Source: Actinoallomurus sp040655075 (lineage in GTDB: Bacteria > Actinomycetota > Actinomycetes > Streptosporangiales > Streptosporangiaceae). From it: a DNA stretch of 64,000 nt. The stretch covers positions 372,001 to 436,000 of the forward strand of contig NZ_JBFAJC010000001.1 in assembly GCF_040655075.1 (NCBI RefSeq). The letters run 5' to 3'. A program made the translations under genes and the position numbers. This document shows positions 48,887 through 57,781 of the stretch, piece after piece. Below the pieces are notes generated by a model. It worked only from the letters and a program-made list of their open reading frames with translations, searched no databases and was not told where the DNA came from. Numbering within the stretch: the stretch's first letter is position 1; each line of letters opens with the position of its first letter.

Positions 48887-49942
48887 TCAGCCCTGCCAGC
48901 GCTCCAGGACGGCGTCGACGTCGGCTCGGATCCGCTCCCGTGCGGTGATCCGCGGTACTCCGGACATCAGCAGCGTGTCGTAGCCGGTGTCCTCGTGCCG
49001 GATCGACGCGACGACCGCGGCTCTGATCGCCCCCTGATCCAGGGCGCGCCCGGCGGCGGACCGCCCGACGCGCCCGCTGCCGCGTGTCCCGGCATGCCGG
49101 GCGATCGCCTCCGCTCGGTCGGCGGGGCACCCGGGGAACACCCGCCTGATCTCGCCGGCCATCCTCGCCTGGAACTCCAGGTCCTCATCGGCACGCCGTT
49201 CCCGGTCACGCTCCCGCCGCCGGGCCCGTACGTCCTCGTCGGCCAGGCACTGCTCCTCGGCCAGCTCCAGCGCGGGCTCCTCGACCAGCAGCCCCTGCCG
49301 GTCGTACCGCTTGCGCCGCCGGTTGAATCGGACGACGACGGCGGACAGGGTGCTCGCCTTCTTCGCCCGCCGGGTGAGCGCGGCGTCGCCTGACGGCAGG
49401 AAGACCAGGTGATCCATGTCGGCGCAGGTCAGGCAGGTCGACTGGTCATCCTCCACGATCATGAGGTCGCCGGTGCCGTGGCAGACGACGCAGTTCCAGT
49501 CCTTGAGCGGCATGACGACCACCAGGTCCGGAGCGCGATTCTGCCGTTCGATCAGCCGTTCGCGCCTGGCCTCGGACAGGTCGGGGGACAGCCAATGCGT
49601 CCGGAACGCCCGCTCGACGGCCTCGTCGCCATCGGAGGTGAACCGAAGGGGCCGACGATCGCGGGCGGCGGCGACGTACGCGGTCTCGCTCGGCCTCAGC
49701 CCCTGGCGCTCCGCCCATTCGCGAAGGGTCGCCAGCGCGGTGGCGAGCTTGTCGGGGCGTACGCTGAGCGCCTCCTCCAGGTCGGCGATGCGCCCCTGAC
49801 GCCACTCGTCCACCCGTCGGCCGGGCAGCCAGCCGAGTCCGGTCAGGACGTCGATCATGGACACTGACCTGGAGCTCGTTAGGGCGGCCTCGGCCGCGGC
49901 GACGACACGGCGTTCGAGAGCCGAGGCGGGTGCCCGGTTCAT
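48887..49942 (-). CDS. DUF2293 domain protein
   Basis: 351 residues from ATG 49942. The C-terminal block (EIRRVFPGCPADRAEAIARHAGTRGSGRVGRSA, then AIRAAVVASIRHEDTGYDTLL) is DUF2293. The middle has two Cys pairs (CVVCHGTGD ... STCLTCADMDHLVFLP) that form a likely zinc ribbon, and a highly charged coiled-coil stretch (RARRRERDRERRADEDLEFQARM). This layout occurs in actinobacterial proteins of unknown role. The zinc ribbon and charge suggest nucleic acid binding. It converges on gtrA. Confidence 0.85.
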   Translation of the reverse strand: MNRAPASALERRVVAAAEAALTSSRSVSMIDVLTGLGWLPGRRVDEWRQGRIADLEEALSVRPDKLATALATLREWAERQGLRPSETAYVAAARDRRPLRFTSDGDEAVERAFRTHWLSPDLSEARRERLIERQNRAPDLVVVMPLKDWNCVVCHGTGDLMIVEDDQSTCLTCADMDHLVFLPSGDAALTRRAKKASTLSAVVVRFNRRRKRYDRQGLLVEEPALELAEEQCLADEDVRARRRERDRERRADEDLEFQARMAGEIRRVFPGCPADRAEAIARHAGTRGSGRVGRSAAGRALDQGAIRAAVVASIRHEDTGYDTLLMSGVPRITARERIRADVDAVLERWQG

Positions 49943-49971
49943 GACAGCCAAAAATACTGGACCGGCGTCCG

Positions 49972-52173
49972 TCAGGCGGGCTGGATCTCCACCGGCACCC
50001 CGTTGAGCACGGCGTTGCCCGACAGCGGGTCGAGGGCGAGCGGGTCGGTGAGGGCGTTGGCGTTCGCCCCGGGGTGCGCGGCGGCCACGGACATCCGGGT
50101 GCCGGGCAGGCCGTGACCCCAGCCGTGGGGAAGGCTGACGACGCCCGGCATGACCTCGGCGGTGACCTCCACCTCGGCCTCGATCGTGCCGCCGGTGCTC
50201 GTCACCTTGGCCGTTCCGGCGTCCGTGAGCCCCAGCCGGCCGGCGTCGTCGGGGTTGACCTGGAGCGTGCAGCGGTTCGAACCCCGGACCAGGCCGGGCA
50301 GGTTGTGCATCCAGCTGTTGTTCGACCGCAGGTGGCGGCGGCCGATGAGGACCAGGCCCGTACGGCGGCGGGCGAGGCCGTCGCGGAGGCGGCCCGTGTC
50401 CTCGGCCAGTGGCGGCGGGCACAGCTCGATCCGGCCGGACCGAGTCCGTAGGACCTCGGGCAGCCGGGGCTTCAGCGGGCCGAAGTCGATGCCGTGCGGT
50501 GCGTCCCGCAGCGCCTGGAGGGACAGGCCGCCGGGGGTCGCGCCGAAGCCGTCGCCGTACGCTCCGAGGCGCAGCATGAGGTCGAGGCGGCGCAGCGCCG
50601 GGGTGTCGCCGGTGAGAAGCGGGTGCAGCTCCGCCGGGTCCCGGCCGTGGACGGGGGAGGACGGGTCGGCGATCGCCTTGCCGAGGAGATGGGCGATGAC
50701 CGACTCGTCGACGTCGGCGTCCTGGCCGGACACGATGCCGATGAGGCGGGACAGGACCGCGCACTCATCGAGTTCCCCGTCCCGGAGGGGGAGCACGGGT
50801 GGGGAGTATCGTGCGTTGTTGCGCACGGCGAACTCCCCGAAGGCGATGTCGTAGTGCGGAGACCGGCTCGGCGGGGGCGGCGGGAGAATGACGTCGGCGC
50901 GCCGCGTCGTCTCGTTGAGATACGGATCGACGCTGACCATGAACTCCAGGCCGTCGAGCGCGTCCCCGAGGCGTTCGCCTCCGGGCGTGGACAGCACCGG
51001 GTTGCCGGCCACCGTGATCAGGGCGCGCACCTGGCCCTCGCCGGGAGTGAGGATCTCGTCGGCCAGCGTGGTGGCGGGCAGTTCGCCCTTCACCTCCGGT
51101 AGTCCGCGGACGCGGCTGTGCCAGCGCCCGGTCCGGAAGCCGGGTCCGGTGCCCGTGCCCGGGCGGCGGTGCGCGCCGAGGGGGAACATCGCGCCGCCGG
51201 GCCGGTCGAGGTTGCCGGTCAGCACGTTGATGACGTCGACCAGCCAGTTGGTGAGCGTGCCGAACTCGGCGGTGCAGGTGCCGATGCGGGCGTAGACGGC
51301 GGCGCCGGGGGCGGCGGCGAGTTCGCGGGCCAGCCGCCGGATGTCCTCGGCCGGGACGCCGCAGACCTCCGCCACCCGCTCGGGGGCGAAGTCACGGCTG
51401 AGTCGCTCGACGTCCGACACGCCGTCGACACCGGGAGTGTCGGCGACCAGCCCCTCGGCGAACAGGGTCTGCACGACGCCGAACAGCAGGTAGGCGTCGG
51501 CGCCCGGCCGGATCGGCAGGTGCCGGTCGGCGACGCGGGCGGTGCGGGTCCGGCGCGGGTCGACGACGACCAGGGTGCCGCCGCGTCGGCGGAGCGCCTT
51601 CAGTTTCCCGGGGAAGTCGGCGGCGGTGCACAGGCTGCCGTTGGACTCGAGGGGGTTGGCGCCGAGCATCAGCAGGTAGGAGGTGCGGTCCAGGTCCGGC
51701 ACCGGGATGGCGAGGGGGTCGCCGAACAGTAGCCCGCTGGAGACGTGCTTGGGCATCTGGTCGACGGTGCTCGCCGAGTAGACGTTCGTGCTGCCGAGCG
51801 CCCGCGCGAGCGGTCCGGCGTACAGGCCGCCTGCGAGAGTGTGCACGTTGGGGTTGCCGAGGTAGAGGGCGAGCGACTGGCGACCGTGGCGTCCGACGAC
51901 TCCGTCGAGGCCGCGGCGCACCGCCGCGAACGCCTCCTCCCAGCCGACCTCACGCCAGCCGTCGCCGTCGCGGACCATGGGGGAGCGCAGCCGGTCGGGG
52001 TCGTTCTCCAGCTCGTCGATGGTCGCGCCCTTGGGGCAGATGAAGCCGTGGCTGAAGACGTCGGCGCGGTCGCCCCGGGCGCCGGTGACCCGGCCGTCGG
52101 TGATCGTCAGCTCGAGGCCGCAGGTGGCCTCGCACAGGGGGCAGATCCGGTACGCGGTCGTCGTCTCGGGCAT
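49972..52173 (-). CDS. Molybdopterin-dependent oxidoreductase
   Basis: 733 residues from ATG 52173 (GGAGGG upstream). An N-terminal 4Fe-4S site (CPLCEATCGLELTI ... GFICPKG) is followed by the large bis-MGD binding domains (YLGNPNVHTLAGG, LGANPLESNGSL, VVVDPRRTRTA, ITVAGNPVLSTPGG) and a C-terminal dinucleotide-binding domain (LIGRRHLRSNNSWMHNLP, VSLPHGWGHG). No Tat signal is visible, so it is probably cytosolic. The reaction is unknown: it belongs to the formate-dehydrogenase/nitrate-reductase/BisC superfamily, and the metal ligand could not be assigned with confidence. No partner subunit genes adjoin it. Its upstream gap (52174-52365) is non-coding. Confidence 0.92.
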   Translation of the reverse strand: MPETTTAYRICPLCEATCGLELTITDGRVTGARGDRADVFSHGFICPKGATIDELENDPDRLRSPMVRDGDGWREVGWEEAFAAVRRGLDGVVGRHGRQSLALYLGNPNVHTLAGGLYAGPLARALGSTNVYSASTVDQMPKHVSSGLLFGDPLAIPVPDLDRTSYLLMLGANPLESNGSLCTAADFPGKLKALRRRGGTLVVVDPRRTRTARVADRHLPIRPGADAYLLFGVVQTLFAEGLVADTPGVDGVSDVERLSRDFAPERVAEVCGVPAEDIRRLARELAAAPGAAVYARIGTCTAEFGTLTNWLVDVINVLTGNLDRPGGAMFPLGAHRRPGTGTGPGFRTGRWHSRVRGLPEVKGELPATTLADEILTPGEGQVRALITVAGNPVLSTPGGERLGDALDGLEFMVSVDPYLNETTRRADVILPPPPPSRSPHYDIAFGEFAVRNNARYSPPVLPLRDGELDECAVLSRLIGIVSGQDADVDESVIAHLLGKAIADPSSPVHGRDPAELHPLLTGDTPALRRLDLMLRLGAYGDGFGATPGGLSLQALRDAPHGIDFGPLKPRLPEVLRTRSGRIELCPPPLAEDTGRLRDGLARRRTGLVLIGRRHLRSNNSWMHNLPGLVRGSNRCTLQVNPDDAGRLGLTDAGTAKVTSTGGTIEAEVEVTAEVMPGVVSLPHGWGHGLPGTRMSVAAAHPGANANALTDPLALDPLSGNAVLNGVPVEIQPA

Positions 52174-52365
52174 CGGCCCTCCACAGCAACTGGGTTGTTT
52201 GACGCAACGATAGGACTGCGGACGCCGCAATGGAACCCGATTCGGGTTTCGGTTTCTCCCCGGCCGCGTCGTCATGGAGCCCGGAACACGATCGACTGTT
52301 CCCACAGACGATCACTCGTGCGAACCGTCGATTTGACGGAATGCGCGGCTCCAGTGCCGGGGTCA

Positions 52366-52857
52366 TTACCGAGGGGCCGGGCGGAGGTACCTCGCCTGTG
52401 GTGCCCGCCAGCGCGGATCGACCAGCCGCACGCCCTCGGGACGGAATCCGGCTCGTTCGTAGAGCGTGCGTGCGCGGTCGTTGTCCTCGAACACCCACAG
52501 CCGGACGTCCACGCCGGGCATCGCGTCGATCGCGTGCTGGAGCAGGCCACGCCCCACGCCCGCCCCCGAGGCGGCCGGATGGACGTAGAGGGCGGCCAGA
52601 TAGCCCCCGCCAGGGTGATCGGCGTCGTCGCCGTAGCGGACGAACCCGGTCGGCCGCCCGGTGCCGTCGACGGCGAGCACGGTCGTGAGGCCGGGGCCGC
52701 TCAGCCCCGCGGCCAGGTCGGCCGCGACGGCGCCGGGGTCGAGGGCGTCGATCACCTCATCCGGCACGACGCCTCGATACCCGGCCCGCCACGCCGCCAC
52801 GAAGATGCCGGCCATCGCGCGCAGGTCGTCGGTGACCGCCTCCCGACAGGAGATCAT
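52366..52857 (-). CDS. GNAT-family N-acetyltransferase
   Basis: 163 residues. The acetyl-CoA site is YLAALYVHPAASGAGVGRGLLQHAID (motif A) and the C-terminal LWVFEDNDRARTLYERAGFRPEG is motif B. The start at ATG 52857 overlaps the stop of anmK by four bases, so it is translated with the muropeptide recycling genes. The acceptor is unknown; an amino sugar is an attractive guess from context only. Confidence 0.92.
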   Translation of the reverse strand: MISCREAVTDDLRAMAGIFVAAWRAGYRGVVPDEVIDALDPGAVAADLAAGLSGPGLTTVLAVDGTGRPTGFVRYGDDADHPGGGYLAALYVHPAASGAGVGRGLLQHAIDAMPGVDVRLWVFEDNDRARTLYERAGFRPEGVRLVDPRWRAPQARYLRPAPR

Positions 52858-54023
52858 TTGACGGCCATCCGGCACGGCCGGGTGGTCACGGGCTCCGGCA
52901 GCCGCAGCGGGGCCGCGCCAAGGGTCAGGGATCCCAGGACCGAGCCGGTACGCGCGCCGGTCGCCGACGCGATCGTGCCCTCGATGCCGTGCACGGAGAG
53001 GTAGCCAAGGAGTCCGAACAGGTATGCCTCCTTCGCCTGCGCCGGCAGGCCGAAGTCCTCGATCGGCCGTACGCGCACCGGTGCCGAGAGCTCGGCGATC
53101 CGCCGCATCATGGTCGGGTTGCGCACCCCGCCGCCCGCGACGACGAGTTCGGCCAGCGCGTGTGCCCGGCACGCGTCGGCCACGAGCCTCGCGGTCAGTT
53201 CCGTGAGCGTCGCGAGCAGGTCGTCGGTTCCGATGTCGAGCCCGCCGACGGCGTCACGGACGTAGTCGGCGTGGAAGAGCTCCTTGCCGGTGGACTTGGG
53301 CGGTTCGGCGCGGTAGTACGGCTCGGCGAGCAGCCGATCGAGCAGCGCCGCGTGCACCGTGCCCCGTGCCGCGCGCGCACCCCCGGCGTCCATTCGCTCG
53401 GCGCCCGCGGTGGCGTCGCTGACGGCGCTGTCCATCAGCGCGTTCGCGGGCCCGAGGTCGTACGCGATCACGTTTCCGTGCGCGTCGCGGACGGTGATGT
53501 TCGCGATGCCGCCGAGATTGAGGGAGCCGCGCCGTACCTCGTCCGACAGCACGAGCAGCGCGTCCAGCGTCGAGGCGAGCGGCGCGCCGTGGCCGCCACG
53601 GGTCACGTCACGCGTACGCAGGTCGGAGACGGTGGTCACGCCGGTCGTTTCGGCGATCCAGGCCGCGGCCCCCAGTTGCAGCGTGCCGAGCGCGTGCGGG
53701 CCCTCGACCCAGTGGAAGACGGTCTGCCCGTGGGAGACGATCAGGTCCGCGCTCCCGCCGGTGAGGCGCTCGTTGGCCGCCGCCGCGACCGAGCCGAACA
53801 GCCGGCCCAGCTCGGTGTCGAGCCGGCACACCTCTTCCATCGTCGTGGGGTGTGGCGGCAGGGCGGCCGCTATCCGGGCCCGGAGCTCATCCGGGACGGC
53901 CTCGCTGTACAGCCCGCGAGGGCGGCAGACGACCTCCTCACCGATCAGCGAGAAGTCCGCGGCGGCGGCGTCGACCGCGTCATAGGACGTACCACTGATC
54001 ATGCCGATGACGGTCAGGTCCAT
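52854..54023 (-). CDS. anmK: Anhydro-N-acetylmuramic acid kinase
   Basis: 389 residues, the usual AnmK length. It cleaves the anhydro bond of 1,6-anhydro-MurNAc with ATP to give MurNAc-6-phosphate in peptidoglycan recycling. Seen: GMISGTSYDAVD (the ATP/metal loop with the catalytic Asp), SHGQTVFHW, LQLGAAAWIAETTGVTTVSDLRTRDV, LNLGGIANITV, DLGPANALMD and VAGGGVRNPTMM. ATG 54023 overlaps the hydrolase stop by ten bases. Its product is the substrate of MurQ encoded at 60761 on the opposite arm of the cluster. Confidence 0.96.
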   Translation of the reverse strand: MDLTVIGMISGTSYDAVDAAAADFSLIGEEVVCRPRGLYSEAVPDELRARIAAALPPHPTTMEEVCRLDTELGRLFGSVAAAANERLTGGSADLIVSHGQTVFHWVEGPHALGTLQLGAAAWIAETTGVTTVSDLRTRDVTRGGHGAPLASTLDALLVLSDEVRRGSLNLGGIANITVRDAHGNVIAYDLGPANALMDSAVSDATAGAERMDAGGARAARGTVHAALLDRLLAEPYYRAEPPKSTGKELFHADYVRDAVGGLDIGTDDLLATLTELTARLVADACRAHALAELVVAGGGVRNPTMMRRIAELSAPVRVRPIEDFGLPAQAKEAYLFGLLGYLSVHGIEGTIASATGARTGSVLGSLTLGAAPLRLPEPVTTRPCRMAVK

Positions 54024-55141
54024 CGCGGTCTCCTCAGGTGGTCCTCGGCCGCGGCGAGTACCCGCAGCCACATTCGTTCGGTCGCCCGGGGCGGGCCGCC
54101 CGCGTGCAGCCGGTTGGTGATCATCGCGACTCCGGCTCGGTGCTCGGGCAGTACCGCGAACGCGACTCCGGGAAAGCCGGTGTGCCCGACGGCGGGACCG
54201 GAGGGAAGGTCCCAGACCCGGAATCCCAGCGCCTGATGAGGGTCGGCGCCGGCGGTGAGGAACTCGGCGACCGTGTCACGCCGGATCGGCCCGTCACCGT
54301 CCAGCCGGCTCAGCAGGCCCGTCGCGAACCGCAGGAGGTCGGCGGCCGTCGTGAACAGCCCGGCGTGTCCGGCGACTCCGTCGAACGCGTGGAAGGCATT
54401 GCCGTCGTTCACCTCACCGACCAGCACATGGTCACGCCAGCCGTCGAAGTCGGTGACGGCGCCGTCGACCGGGTACGGGATTCCGGTGCCGATCATGTCC
54501 TGTTCGAGGACGTCGCCGTGGGAGCTCGCGGTCACCGGTCCACCGGGTGCGGGTGTGGCGTAGCGCGTTTCGGTCAGCCCGAAAGGTCGCAGCACCAGCT
54601 CGTCCACGGTCGCCGCGAGGTCGCCGCCGACGCGTGCGACGAGCGCGCCGAGCAGGATGAACCCGAGGTCCGAGTAGTGCCGGCGCTCGCCCGGCCGGTA
54701 GCGGAGCGGCAGGCGGGCGGCGAGTGAGACGGCGTCGTCGCCGCGCGTGCCCTTCAGGTACAGCGGCCACCATTCCCATCGGCCGGCGCGGTGTTCGAGC
54801 AGGTCGCGGACGGTGCCGTGCCGGTCGAGTTCCGGCAGGTGGCGGGCGACCGGTGCGTCCAGGGTGACCTCACCGGCGTCCACCAGCGCCATCAGCGCGG
54901 CCGTCGTAGCGACGACCTTGCTGACCGACCCGGCGTCCGTTCTCGTGGCCCAGTCCATCTCGACCGGCCGTCCGGCCGCGCCGTGCCGTGCGAGCCCTCC
55001 GGCGGCGTAGCGCACCTGGCCGCCTTCGGCGACGGCGACGAGCGCCCCGGGCGGGGCGGCGCTCCCGTCGGGGGACGCCCCCAGCAGGTCGGTGACGGCG
55101 GTGACCAGCGGGTCAGTGGTGAGCCGGGTAATTTCGGACAC
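54014..55141 (-). CDS. Serine hydrolase (class C beta-lactamase-like) of the muropeptide cluster
   Basis: 375 residues from GTG 55141; ATG 55177 would add 12 residues that overlap an operator-like inverted repeat. Motifs: SVSK (nucleophile), YSDLG (second motif) and HTGFPG (third motif). There is no clear signal peptide, so it may be cytosolic. In this place, next to AnmK, it could be a peptidase or esterase acting on muropeptides, as AmpH-like proteins do elsewhere; this is inferred. It opens a leftward operon with anmK and the GNAT gene and is divergent from the oligopeptide transporter operon. Confidence 0.88.
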   Translation of the reverse strand: MSEITRLTTDPLVTAVTDLLGASPDGSAAPPGALVAVAEGGQVRYAAGGLARHGAAGRPVEMDWATRTDAGSVSKVVATTAALMALVDAGEVTLDAPVARHLPELDRHGTVRDLLEHRAGRWEWWPLYLKGTRGDDAVSLAARLPLRYRPGERRHYSDLGFILLGALVARVGGDLAATVDELVLRPFGLTETRYATPAPGGPVTASSHGDVLEQDMIGTGIPYPVDGAVTDFDGWRDHVLVGEVNDGNAFHAFDGVAGHAGLFTTAADLLRFATGLLSRLDGDGPIRRDTVAEFLTAGADPHQALGFRVWDLPSGPAVGHTGFPGVAFAVLPEHRAGVAMITNRLHAGGPPRATERMWLRVLAAAEDHLRRPRWT

Positions 55142-55151
55142 GAGGGAGATG

Positions 55152-55193
55152 TTAATGGTTAACCTATTGTCTGTCATTAAGGTCAACCATTAA
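55152..55193. promoter_or_regulatory. Operator-like inverted repeat between divergent recycling operons
   Basis: TTAATGGTTAACC (55152-55164) and GGTCAACCATTAA (55181-55193) are inverted with one mismatch, and GGTTAAC recurs at 55201-55207. The AT-rich stretch contrasts with the GC-rich flanks. A repressor bound here could control both operons; no regulator gene lies in the cluster. Confidence 0.72.
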
Positions 55194-55228
55194 CGTCTGC
55201 GGTTAACACGTTGCTCGGAGGACCTTCC

Positions 55229-56791
55229 ATGACGACCCTCACTTCGCCCGGCCGTAGCGGTATCCGGTTCTGGACCACCTCCATCGCTCTCACCGCCGCC
55301 GCGCTCACCGTGGCCGCCTGCTCGCCCAGCGGTTCACAGAACTCCTCGTCCTCATCCGGCGCCTCCACATTCGTCGTCGCCCGAACGGGTGACGTCGACA
55401 AACTCGATCCGCAGTTGGCGACGGCGTTCCAGACCCAGCAGACACTGGGCCTCGTCTACTCCAGGTTGGTGACGACCAGCCCCACCGGTCAGATCCAGCC
55501 CGACCTGGCGACCCAGTGGAAGGTCTCGCCTGACGGGCGGACCGTCGACTTCACCCTTCGCCAGGGCGTGACCTGGCAGGACGGTTCGCCGTTCACCTCG
55601 GGCGACGTCAAAGCGTCGATCGAGCGGATTCTCGACCAGAAGACCAGCGCGGTCGCCCGCTCGAACCTGACCGCGATCGAGAAGGTCGACGCCCCTGACA
55701 ACGCCACGGTCGTGCTGCACCTGTCGGGGCCGTCGGCATCGCTCCTCTACTCGCTGGCGACGGTGAACTCCTCGATCGAGTCCGCCAAGGACATCTCCGC
55801 CGGGACGGTCGGCAAGAAGCCCAACGGGACCGGAGCGTTCGCCTGGAGCGCGTGGAACCCCGGCCAGCAGGTCGTCCTCACCGGCAACGCGAAGTACTTC
55901 GGTGGCGCGCCGAAGATCAAGAAACTCGAGTTCCGGGTCATCCCGGACGAGTCGTCGATCCTGTCCGGCATGAAGGCCGGCGCGTTCCAGCTCGGCCTGA
56001 TCTCCGACCCCGGCGTCGCTCGCCAGGCCGGCAAGTCCGGCACGTACTCGCTCGCCAAACAGCCGGCCCTGTCGTACCACGTCCTGATGCTCAACGGCCG
56101 GAAGGGCCCGCTGCGGACCCAGCAGGTGCGGCAGGCCATCAGCTGCGCCATCGACCGCAACCAGGTGGTGCAGACGGCGGCCTACGGAGACGGCACCGTG
56201 ACCGGCCCCATCACCAGCCCGGCCTTCGCGTACTCGGCGACGGACGGCCTGCCCTGCACGCCGGGTGACGTGGCCAAGGCGCGCTCGATGCTGGCCGCGG
56301 CCGGTTACGCGAAGGGCTTCACCCTCACCACGATCGTCGAGACCGGTGAGTACGCCACCGCCGGTGCCGAGGCCCAGAACCTCCAGTCGCAGCTGTCCAA
56401 GATCGGCGTGAACCTGCAGCTGAAGCAGATGTCCACCGGGCCGTACGTGTCGGCGTGGCTCGCGGCGGACTATGACGCCGCCGTCGCGCTGAACGGTGGC
56501 TCGTACGACCCGTTCCTGATGTACGGGCGCTACTACACCTCCGGCGGCAGCCTCGCCAAACCGGCGGGCCTGGACTCCTCGACGCTGTCCGGCCTGCTCG
56601 GCCAGGGCAACTCCACCAGCGACGAGGGCAAGCGGCAGCAGGCCTTCCGCGACCTCCAGAAGGAGCTGCTGGCCGAGTCCCCGTGGGTCTGGATGTTCCG
56701 CTCGGACGACTACTACCTGGTCGGCTCGGGCGTCCACGGGTTCACGCCGCGTCCGGACGAGCTGCTCAGCTCCCTGGCCGGCGCGTCCTGA
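55229..56791 (+). CDS. Peptide ABC transporter substrate-binding lipoprotein (DppA/OppA type)
   Basis: 520 residues. Lipoprotein signal with lipobox (TVAAC) at about residue 30, then an SBP_bac_5 fold: DKLDPQLATAFQTQQTLGLVYSRLV, DLATQWKVSPDGRTVDFTLRQGVTWQDGSPFTSGDV, and a C-terminal DPFLMYGRYYTSGG segment. ATG 55229 follows GGAGGACC. It is the first gene of a five-gene uptake operon followed by murQ, so the ligand is probably a muropeptide or cell-wall peptide (as MppA/OppA), inferred from context. Confidence 0.94.
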   Translation: MTTLTSPGRSGIRFWTTSIALTAAALTVAACSPSGSQNSSSSSGASTFVVARTGDVDKLDPQLATAFQTQQTLGLVYSRLVTTSPTGQIQPDLATQWKVSPDGRTVDFTLRQGVTWQDGSPFTSGDVKASIERILDQKTSAVARSNLTAIEKVDAPDNATVVLHLSGPSASLLYSLATVNSSIESAKDISAGTVGKKPNGTGAFAWSAWNPGQQVVLTGNAKYFGGAPKIKKLEFRVIPDESSILSGMKAGAFQLGLISDPGVARQAGKSGTYSLAKQPALSYHVLMLNGRKGPLRTQQVRQAISCAIDRNQVVQTAAYGDGTVTGPITSPAFAYSATDGLPCTPGDVAKARSMLAAAGYAKGFTLTTIVETGEYATAGAEAQNLQSQLSKIGVNLQLKQMSTGPYVSAWLAADYDAAVALNGGSYDPFLMYGRYYTSGGSLAKPAGLDSSTLSGLLGQGNSTSDEGKRQQAFRDLQKELLAESPWVWMFRSDDYYLVGSGVHGFTPRPDELLSSLAGAS

Positions 56792-56802
56792 GAGCGGCGA
56801 GC

Positions 56803-57765
56803 ATGCTGAACTGGCGATGGCTGGGCGCCCGGCTCCTGGGCGCGCTGATCACCCTGCTGGGGGTGACGGTGGTCGTCTTCGTCGTCCTGCGCGCCATTCC
56901 GGGAAACGCGATCACCGCGTCGCTCGGCGTCGAGTCCGGAACGCTGACCCCCGCGCAGCGGGCCTCGCTCGAGCACTTCTACGGGATCGACAAGCCCTGG
57001 TTCGCCCAGCTCTGGGGGTGGATCTCGGGCGTCGCGCACGGCGACCTGGGGCTGTCGCTGACCAGCGGCCAGTCCGTCACCGGCCTGGTGGGCAAGGCGC
57101 TGCCGGTTACGGTCGAACTCGCCGTGCTGTCCGCGGTGATCGGTACCGCCTTCGGCGTGCTGCTCGGTGTGCTCGCCGGCAGCCGGCCGGGGCGGGCCTC
57201 CGACTCGCTCACCCAGGGCGCGTCGCTGGTCGGCCTGGCGATCCCCGAGTTCGTGCTCGGCACCGCCGTGGTGACACTCCTCGCCGAGGCGTTCCACTAC
57301 TTCCCCGACACCGGGACGTTCGTGCCGCTGACCCGCTCGGTGGCGGGGAACATGAGCCAGATCCTCTACCCGTCCCTCGTGCTCGCGGTCGCGTTCGCGG
57401 CCAACGTGATGCGCACGACCCGATCGGAGTACGTCGAGATGGCCGAGGCCGACTACGTGCGCACCGCACGTGGCAAGGGGCTGTCGCCGGGCAGGGTCCG
57501 AACCTCGCACATCCTGCGTAACGCCACCATCCCGATCGTCACGCTGACCGGTATCCAGTTCGGCTACCTGCTCGGCGGCACCGTGATCATCGAGCAGATC
57601 TTCGCGCTGCCCGGTATGGGACGCCTGCTGTTCACCGCCATCTCCAACCGGGACTACCCGGTGGTGCAGGGCACGGTGCTGGTCATCGCGGTGCTGTTCG
57701 TATTCGTCAACCTGCTCGTCGACCTGCTCTACCGGATCATCGACCCACGGACGCGTGCCGCATGA
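56803..57765 (+). CDS. Peptide ABC transporter permease 1 (DppB/OppB type)
   Basis: 320 residues with six helices. The N-terminal GALITLLGVTVVVFVVLRAIPGN is the DppB hallmark, and EYVEMAEADYVRTARGKGLSPGRVRTSHILRNATIPIVT is the EAA coupling loop. ATG 56803 lies 11 bases after the binding-protein stop. It forms the channel with the product of the next gene. Confidence 0.95.
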   Translation: MLNWRWLGARLLGALITLLGVTVVVFVVLRAIPGNAITASLGVESGTLTPAQRASLEHFYGIDKPWFAQLWGWISGVAHGDLGLSLTSGQSVTGLVGKALPVTVELAVLSAVIGTAFGVLLGVLAGSRPGRASDSLTQGASLVGLAIPEFVLGTAVVTLLAEAFHYFPDTGTFVPLTRSVAGNMSQILYPSLVLAVAFAANVMRTTRSEYVEMAEADYVRTARGKGLSPGRVRTSHILRNATIPIVTLTGIQFGYLLGGTVIIEQIFALPGMGRLLFTAISNRDYPVVQGTVLVIAVLFVFVNLLVDLLYRIIDPRTRAA

Positions 57766-57781
57766 GTACGGAGGAGGGCGC

